The notes below the pieces were generated by a model. The model ran no database searches, was not told the origin of the DNA, and worked only from the letters and a program-made list of their open reading frames with translations. A DNA stretch of 44,304 nucleotides from a virus, in IMG/VR virus record IMGVR_UViG_3300042559_000190, positions 1-44,304 of that record; one strand, written 5' to 3'. Below, one piece after another: positions 39,401-44,304 of the stretch. Every line of letters starts with the position of its first letter. Position 1 is the first letter of the stretch. The position numbers and the translations under genes were made by a program.

Positions 39401-40378
39401 ATGGTTCTACTACCAGTCAAGCAATACTACGCCCAGACGGACTCTGCCACAGCTCACGGCGACAGGATGTGTTTCTCATCGACTTGTGCGATGGCAATCA
39501 AGTATCTCCGTCCCGATGCACTGCGTGGTAGCAACGCTGACGATGATTACCTCCGTACCGTGTTGAAGTACGGAGACACAACTGAATACACAGCCCACAT
39601 CAAAGCCTGTAAGGACTACGGTGTTACTGCCACGTTCTACAAGAATGGCACCAAACAAGGGCTAATCAACGAACTGAAGAACGGTTACCCAACAGCTACA
39701 GGTATCCTCCATCGTGGTCATGCTTCTCACCCGACTGGTGGTGGTCACTGGATGCTTCTCATTGGTGACGAAGGTGGGAAGGGTGTCTTCCACGATCCAT
39801 ACGGTGAGATGGATAACGTCAACGGTGGATACGTCAAGATTGGCTCAGGTGGTCAAGGAGTGAAGTACTCCTGGGTTAACTGGCTAAAGCGTTGGGAAGT
39901 AGAAGGCGCCCGCACTGGTTGGTTTATGACCTTCCGTAGTACCATCACCCCACCTTCGAGGGTAGCTACCACCAACACTTGGGATGGCGTTGTAGCCGCT
40001 GCCAAAGCTGCTGGAGCTAAGTTCCCACAGGTAGTCGCTGCTCAGTGGGCTCTGGAGTCTGGGTATGGCAAGCACACCTCAGGTACACACAACTACTTCG
40101 GTCTAAAAGGTAACAACGACGAAGGCTCTCTTGTTGCAACGACTGAGTTTGTGGGTGGCATGGAGATCAAAACTGATGCCCGCTTCAAGAACTTCCCATC
40201 TCTTGATGCCTGCATTACCTACCTTGTTGACCTTTGGTACAAGGATTACAAAGACATGAAAGGTGTCAATCGTGCTTCCACACCTGAGGAATGCGCTGAA
40301 CTGTTGGTAAAGGAAGGATATGCAACGGACCCAATGTATGCCACCAAACTCAAACGCTTCCTAAAGGAACATGATTGA
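39401..40378 (+). CDS. Endolysin: C39-like peptidase plus glucosaminidase
   Basis: The product has 325 residues. The N-terminal half looks like a papain/C39-type peptidase: Cys24/Cys29 in MCFSSTCAMAIKYL, His116 in GGGHWMLLIG, Asp132 in FHDPYG. The C-terminal part (about 195-325) is a FlgJ-type glucosaminidase: VVAAQWALESGYGK and THNYFGLKG. The pair would cut both the peptide and glycan of peptidoglycan. No signal peptide, so it needs a holin. It lies between the holin and spanin candidates. Confidence 0.87.
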   Translation: MVLLPVKQYYAQTDSATAHGDRMCFSSTCAMAIKYLRPDALRGSNADDDYLRTVLKYGDTTEYTAHIKACKDYGVTATFYKNGTKQGLINELKNGYPTATGILHRGHASHPTGGGHWMLLIGDEGGKGVFHDPYGEMDNVNGGYVKIGSGGQGVKYSWVNWLKRWEVEGARTGWFMTFRSTITPPSRVATTNTWDGVVAAAKAAGAKFPQVVAAQWALESGYGKHTSGTHNYFGLKGNNDEGSLVATTEFVGGMEIKTDARFKNFPSLDACITYLVDLWYKDYKDMKGVNRASTPEECAELLVKEGYATDPMYATKLKRFLKEHD

Positions 40379-40616
40379 AGCCATCATCACGGGAGTTGCA
40401 TCCCTTGTTATTGGCGTTGGCGGTGCTATAGCTTCTATTCACGGACGGTCTAATTCACGTATGGATCTCATCGATAAACGCATCGATGGTGTTGAATTAC
40501 GTCTTGCAGAAAAGTACGTTCCCCGCCAAGAACTAGCCAACGCTTTACAAAAGATGGAGGATCACATGATCCGCATCGAAAATAAACTTGATCAGATTGT
40601 ACTGAGAAATGGCTAA
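40371..40616 (+). CDS. Membrane-anchored coiled-coil protein, spanin or holin candidate
   Basis: The product has 81 residues with an N-terminal membrane span (IITGVASLVIGVGGAIASIH) and a coiled-coil C-terminal half (RIDGVELRLAEKY, LQKMEDHMIRIENKLDQI). This layout fits an inner-membrane spanin (Rz, T7 gp18.5) or a small haemolysin-type holin. Its start overlaps the endolysin stop by 8 bases. No outer-membrane lipoprotein partner was found. Confidence 0.6.
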   Translation: MIEAIITGVASLVIGVGGAIASIHGRSNSRMDLIDKRIDGVELRLAEKYVPRQELANALQKMEDHMIRIENKLDQIVLRNG

Positions 40617-40866
40617 CAAAAAGAAAGCCTCTGAGGATATGTTCAACGAGTTACATAACATGGTGACTTCTGAACTTCTTAGCCGCATTAAATCCGGTGA
40701 AGCCTCCACTGCTGACCTAAAAGCTGCTTGTGATTGGTTGGCTAAGAACGACATCAGTGGTGTCGCCTACGAAGGTAACCCATTGGACAAGCTCGCCTCC
40801 ATCATGCCCAAGGTAGACCCTGAACTTGTACAGCGGAGGCTTTATGGCACCAAAACGTACCAGTAA
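40609..40866 (+). CDS. terS: Terminase small subunit (T7 gp18)
   Basis: The product has 85 residues (T7 gp18 89), with DMFNELHNMVTSELLSRIKS, STADLKAACDWLAKNDISG and NPLDKLASIMPKVDPELVQ, which fits the T7-type small terminase that recognises concatemer DNA. It overlaps the previous gene by 8 bases. Confidence 0.85.
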   Translation: MANKKKASEDMFNELHNMVTSELLSRIKSGEASTADLKAACDWLAKNDISGVAYEGNPLDKLASIMPKVDPELVQRRLYGTKTYQ

Positions 40867-41122
40867 ACCTGGCCGTACAGCGCGTTTTTACAGGGACAAC
40901 CCTGAAGCCTATAAAAAGAAGCTTGCTTACGACACCAAAGAGAACAAATCACCAGAAGACAGGAACTACCGATCCAAGCTTTCTATCGCTCGTCATCAAC
41001 GCGGGATGATGGGTAAGGGTGGTCCTGATCTTTCTCATACAAAAGATGGTCGCCTTGTCCCTGAAAACCCTAAGAAGAATAGGGCAAGGAATGGCCACGG
41101 GAATAATGGCCGACTGAAGTAA
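40844..41122 (+). CDS. Basic protein of unknown function after terS
   Basis: The product has 92 residues starting [20 protein letters not shown]. It is strongly basic with [20 protein letters not shown] and a Lys/Asn/Gly-rich end. ATG at 40844 overlaps terS by 23 bases; an upstream start at 40826 is less likely. The stop overlaps the HNH gene start as TAATG. It probably binds nucleic acid. Confidence 0.65.
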   Translation: MAPKRTSKPGRTARFYRDNPEAYKKKLAYDTKENKSPEDRNYRSKLSIARHQRGMMGKGGPDLSHTKDGRLVPENPKKNRARNGHGNNGRLK

Positions 41123-41448
41123 TGACACCGCTACTGCCCTCGCCTGATCACTACCTCCACAACCTAATAACGATGACTAGTTCCGAAGCCAAGCGGCTCC
41201 ATCGTCGTGCAATTAAGGAATACTTTGATTGTCAATGTGTCTACTGTGGAATTAAACATGACCCTGATGAACTCACTATTGATCACGTCCGTCCTCGCTC
41301 TCTTGGCGGACATTCTTTTACGACCAATCTTGTCCCCTCCTGTCGTAAGTGTAATCAGGCAAAAGGCAGTAACAACTGGCTCCAATGGATGAGGGAAACC
41401 TTTGGTCCCACCCCTCGTGAGCAGCTCATCCTCTCCCATATCAATTAA
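41122..41448 (+). CDS. HNH endonuclease
   Basis: The product has 108 residues with a complete HNH domain: CQCVYCG, then [20 protein letters not shown] and [13 protein letters not shown]. The catalytic His is in IDHV, and the two CxxC pairs bind structural zinc. HNH proteins beside terminase genes stimulate packaging cuts in some phages; others are homing nucleases. It lies in frame overlap (TAATG) within the terS-terL interval. Confidence 0.9.
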   Translation: MTPLLPSPDHYLHNLITMTSSEAKRLHRRAIKEYFDCQCVYCGIKHDPDELTIDHVRPRSLGGHSFTTNLVPSCRKCNQAKGSNNWLQWMRETFGPTPREQLILSHIN

Positions 41449-41450
41449 CT

Positions 41451-42605
41451 ATGGCTCCTAAAAAACGCCCGTCGATGCTACAGCGGCAACGGCAACTCCT
41501 TAAACAGCAACAGCAGGGTAAGAAAGCAGCTTCTAAACAACTCCCTCCTAAGGGTGGTAGTAGTGCAGGCTCTCCGAAAGCAGGAGCACAACGCCTTGCA
41601 ACTGCTGTTAAGCAAAAAGTTCAGCAGGATGTGACCGTAACTCGGGCTCTTGCCGACAATATGCGCCGCAACAGCGAGCGTGATGCCCGTCAGATCAAGC
41701 CGGATCCTAGCCCCAAGGTTCGTTATGCAGGTGCAAACGGTCCTAATCCCAAGCCTCGCAACCTTCCCCCAGTAACCAAACCTGTCCGGTCTGGATCTAG
41801 TGCAGTAACCACTCCCCCTAAGCCACGTCAACCTAGGGGTGGTCAGCTTGCCACGCAAGGCAGGGGACCACTGGGTGGTCAACGTGCTCTGCCACCTGGA
41901 GTCAAAGGTGGTGGAGTTGAGAAGGCTGGTCAGACCATTGATGTCAAGGCTAATTCAGGTAAGGCACCTACCTCCAAACCAACACCAGCTGGCACTGGAG
42001 CTTCACAAGCAAGTCCTCCACGCGGAAGTGGTAGCCCGCTTCCCAACAGCGCAAGGCGTGGTGGCAACCTGCCGAGAGCTGGTGCCAAGGCAATCCGTGG
42101 TCGCGTTGCAGATGTACGACCTGCCACTTCGTCAGCTCCTAAACCTCGCAGTCTTCAACAACCCAGTGGTCCTGTTAGCCCCCGCACCAAACCTTCTGGT
42201 GATGCCGCCAACTGGCTGAAGAGCCGTTCTCCTGAAGCAGCAGCAGCTCGTGCTGTTGCACAAACCAGAGCACTCAAAGCTGCCAAACTTGCTGGCCGTG
42301 GTGCCTTGCTTGCAGACCTTGCCATTACGGCTAAGTCTGTCTTCAACCCTAAAGATAACCTCATCACTAGGGCTAAAGACCTTGGCACTGCCATTGAGAA
42401 TACTCAAGCAAAGCCTGGACAGAAAAAAGAGTACGTCAGTCAGAACGATACAGCTAAAAAGGCTAACGCCAAGATTCAAGCTGACAACTCTAAGAACAAG
42501 TCTAGGCCTGCTGAATACAAGCGTCCTAAGGCGCAAGTTCAAACACGCACCTCTGCTCAGGTTCAGCGTGACAAGCGTGATCAAAAGAAACTTAAGGACT
42601 TCTAA
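41451..42605 (+). CDS. Large basic disordered protein
   Basis: The product has 384 residues starting MAPKKRPSMLQRQRQLLKQQ, rich in Lys, Arg, Pro, Gly, Ser and Ala, with few hydrophobic residues except a helix near 280 (AAKLAGRGALLADLAITAKS). It ends KRDQKKLKDF. Most of it should be disordered and bind nucleic acid. No family recognised. It starts two bases after the HNH stop and is followed by a second protein of similar style, whose first residues (MAPRRTKK) also resemble it. Confidence 0.65.
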   Translation: MAPKKRPSMLQRQRQLLKQQQQGKKAASKQLPPKGGSSAGSPKAGAQRLATAVKQKVQQDVTVTRALADNMRRNSERDARQIKPDPSPKVRYAGANGPNPKPRNLPPVTKPVRSGSSAVTTPPKPRQPRGGQLATQGRGPLGGQRALPPGVKGGGVEKAGQTIDVKANSGKAPTSKPTPAGTGASQASPPRGSGSPLPNSARRGGNLPRAGAKAIRGRVADVRPATSSAPKPRSLQQPSGPVSPRTKPSGDAANWLKSRSPEAAAARAVAQTRALKAAKLAGRGALLADLAITAKSVFNPKDNLITRAKDLGTAIENTQAKPGQKKEYVSQNDTAKKANAKIQADNSKNKSRPAEYKRPKAQVQTRTSAQVQRDKRDQKKLKDF

Positions 42606-42610
42606 CTATT

Positions 42611-43429
42611 ATGGCTCCTCGTCGCACAAAGAAAGACAAACAACGTGAATTGGGCGCAACATACGGTCGTGCTGACATTAACCGTGTAGGTTCTTCTCTT
42701 AAGAACCAAGGCTATTCAAGCAAGAATGGTGTTGTTACTTACACCGTTGGTGGTGTGAAATACGACGCTGCTACCGGTCGTCCCGTCAAGAACCAACCCG
42801 CCAAACCCACCCAGACAGCACTACAGCGGCGAAGCAGCAATAGTGGCGGTACTTCCCGTCCGATGCCTTCTGCTGTAACCTCTGGTTCCAGTTCTGGTGG
42901 TAGCTCCACTCCTTCTGCCTCTCGTCCTACCTCCACTTCTGCCAAGACCAAAGACTACAACGCTCCTGGTGGTACTGATAAGGAACGTGGGATGGCTCAG
43001 TGGGCAATGGCTAACCCCAAGCTTGCCCAAGCCCTTGCTAAGCGTAACGCTGAACGTGGGACGAGCAACTCTTCCAACCCCCTGATGGCTGACTTTAAGC
43101 CTGGTCTTAAGGCTAAGGAAGACGCAGCTAAGTCCACCCCTAGCTCTTCCTCTAAGGCTGAGTACAACGTCAGCAAGACAGAAGGAGAGCGTCGTCTGAA
43201 GGGTGGTGTTTCCTCCACTCCAGCTAACTCTGGCACCAAGGCTTCCTCCCAGACCAAGGAGAACTTCTCTTCTGAGTCCATCACCAAGTCTTCAGTCAAA
43301 GCTCCCGACGATTCCAAGTCAAAGACCGGGAACAACACCGGTACTGCTTACGACAGCAAGACTGGTTCTCTGAACAAGCCCGCTGAAACGCTTGCCGAGA
43401 AGCTGCGTAAGCGTCGTATGGGCATGTAA
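42611..43429 (+). CDS. Ser/Lys-rich disordered protein
   Basis: The product has 272 residues starting MAPRRTKKDKQRELGATYGR. A short ordered region (SSKNGVVTYTVGGVKYDAAT) comes before a long Ser/Thr/Lys/Gly-rich part, and it ends LAEKLRKRRMGM. No family recognised. Codons are strongly biased to the C/T-ending type like the capsid gene, which hints at high expression. It could be a head-associated or DNA-binding protein. Confidence 0.62.
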   Translation: MAPRRTKKDKQRELGATYGRADINRVGSSLKNQGYSSKNGVVTYTVGGVKYDAATGRPVKNQPAKPTQTALQRRSSNSGGTSRPMPSAVTSGSSSGGSSTPSASRPTSTSAKTKDYNAPGGTDKERGMAQWAMANPKLAQALAKRNAERGTSNSSNPLMADFKPGLKAKEDAAKSTPSSSSKAEYNVSKTEGERRLKGGVSSTPANSGTKASSQTKENFSSESITKSSVKAPDDSKSKTGNNTGTAYDSKTGSLNKPAETLAEKLRKRRMGM

Positions 43430-43450
43430 TCCAAACACTACCACCTATTT

Positions 43451-43756
43451 ATGATTTCTCCCTCCAAGCGGGGGGTATGTGTTGAATATAAAGCGGCCTG
43501 TCTCTTCATTGAGGCAGGCTTTGAAGTATTTCTGAATGCTAGCCCAGACGGCCCTGTGGATCTTGTCGTCTGGGATGGCGCCAATACATACCTGATTGAC
43601 TGTAAAACCTTGACCAAATACCTCCGTAAGGATGGGTCGGTCTCGTACAACGCTGAAAAGAATAAGCATCCACACGTTCTCTACCTCGGCTACCACCCTG
43701 ATTGCTGGCTGTGGCTATCCCAGAACGTCCCACAACCATTGAAAGAAGTGATTTAG
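43451..43756 (+). CDS. PD-(D/E)XK nuclease family protein
   Basis: The product has 101 residues. The fold pattern is seen: Glu12 in VEYKAACLFIEAGFEVF, then GPVDLVVWDG and YLIDCKTLTK (D-x-K). This is the active-site order of the PD-(D/E)XK superfamily, as in Hjc-like resolvases and the PDDEXK_5 type. It lies directly before terL, so DNA end processing or branched-DNA removal during packaging is plausible but unproven. Confidence 0.78.
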   Translation: MISPSKRGVCVEYKAACLFIEAGFEVFLNASPDGPVDLVVWDGANTYLIDCKTLTKYLRKDGSVSYNAEKNKHPHVLYLGYHPDCWLWLSQNVPQPLKEVI

Positions 43757-43772
43757 GTATGGAGACAGCCGC

Positions 43773-44304
43773 ATGGCTATAAAACGTCGTACAGCCGATT
43801 CTGAAGGGACTGACTCTTTGTCCCTTTTGCGTGAGGACTTTAAGTTATTCCTGCAGGCAATGTGGAATCAACTGGACTTACCCTCACCCACCCGTGCTCA
43901 GTACTCTATTGCTGATTACCTCCAGCACGGGCCTAAGCGTCTACAGATCCAAGCCTTCCGAGGAGTCGGTAAGAGCTGGATCACAGGTGCTTTTATCCTT
44001 TGGACACTGTTCAAAGACCCAGAAAAGAAGGTCATGGTGATCTCTGCATCCAAAGAACGTGCAGACAACATGTCCATCTTTCTACAGAAGCTGATCATTG
44101 AGACACCCTGGCTAGCTCACCTGAGACCAAAGAGTGATGAAGCCCGCTGGTCACGGATCAGCTTTGATGTGAACTGCTCGCCTCACCAAGCACCATCGGT
44201 GAAGTCGGTGGGTATCACGGGTCAGCTCACTGGCTCTCGCGCAGACCTGATGATTCTGGACGACATCGAAGTTCCTGGTAACTCGATGACGGAGATGATG
44301 CGCG
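43773..44304 (+). CDS. terL: Terminase large subunit, N-terminal part (T7 gp19 family)
   Basis: This is the 5' part of the packaging ATPase gene; it runs off the window end and continues in frame at base 1. The protein starts MAIKRRTADSEG and carries the Walker A motif FRGVGKSW at about residues 62-69, followed by VMVISASKERAD, as in T7-type large terminases. The 3' 127 bases are the same as bases 1-127, so they are one copy in the genome. It follows a PD-(D/E)XK nuclease gene by 16 bases. The ATG at 43773 is the first good start after that gene. Confidence 0.95.
   Translation, partial: MAIKRRTADSEGTDSLSLLREDFKLFLQAMWNQLDLPSPTRAQYSIADYLQHGPKRLQIQAFRGVGKSWITGAFILWTLFKDPEKKVMVISASKERADNMSIFLQKLIIETPWLAHLRPKSDEARWSRISFDVNCSPHQAPSVKSVGITGQLTGSRADLMILDDIEVPGNSMTEMMR
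44178..44304. repeat. Terminal overlap, right copy (assembly closure)
   Basis: Exact second copy of bases 1-127. Removing it gives a circle of 44,177 bp with an intact terL gene. Confidence 0.93.

Noticed and set aside
1-44304. CRISPR array, insertion sequence or group I intron
   Set aside because: No regularly spaced repeats, no transposase and no interrupted conserved gene were seen; the HNH gene is free-standing.

Overview
The window is an almost complete genome of a T7-like (autographivirus-type) podovirus that most probably infects a picocyanobacterium of the Synechococcus/Cyanobium/Prochlorococcus group. Support for this: a single-subunit T7-type RNA polymerase, the T7 order of replication and virion genes, ThyX, a compact two-gene ribonucleotide reductase like that of cyanopodoviruses, a MazG-like pyrophosphohydrolase, and an integrase followed by a copy of half of a bacterial tRNA-Leu gene. 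Nearly all genes are on the + strand and packed with ATGA/TAATG overlaps. No photosynthesis genes (psbA, hli) were seen. Bases 1-127 recur exactly at 44178-44304, so the contig closes into a 44,177-bp circle cut inside the terminase gene. This fits a terminally redundant genome collapsed by assembly; the true DNA ends are unknown and probably lie between terL and the early genes.

Layout. 1-1368: C-terminal part of terL (its N-terminal part is at 43773-44304). 1369-1789: non-coding, full of hairpins. 1790-2652: a small gene and thyX. 2740-2988 on the minus strand: a ribbon-helix-helix regulator, the only convincing leftward gene. 2989-3722: non-coding, with inverted repeats and a tRNA-like relic. 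3723-6496: an accessory block of short unknown genes, several with near-identical leaders and some encoding membrane micropeptides. 6456-7879: a MarR-like winged-helix gene, tyrosine integrase and attP-like tRNA-Leu half. 7921-8385: a secreted HExxH protein. 8395-10728: RNA polymerase.

10728-19764 is the DNA metabolism block: ssDNA-binding protein, endonuclease I, primase-helicase, a DNA polymerase split into exonuclease and polymerase genes, 5'-3' exonuclease, DUF3310 protein, MazG-like enzyme and both RNR subunits. 19766-39152 is the virion block: portal, scaffold, an RlpA-like protein, major capsid protein, two tail tube proteins, three internal virion proteins and a tail fibre. 39190-44304 holds lysis and packaging genes: holin candidate, two-domain endolysin, spanin-like protein and small terminase. 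Between the small and large terminase genes lies an unusual cassette with an HNH nuclease, two disordered basic proteins and a PD-(D/E)XK nuclease.

How it works together. The phage polymerase presumably transcribes the replication and virion blocks. Nucleotide enzymes (ThyX, RNR, MazG-like) plus nucleases recycle host DNA into phage DNA. The int/attP/MarR/RHH group is a plausible lysogeny or genome-maintenance module. A 12-base element, RACCTATCCACT, occurs six times, all on the + strand and only between 3.6 and 13.5 kb. It is the strongest unexplained signal and a candidate regulatory element of the early and middle genes.
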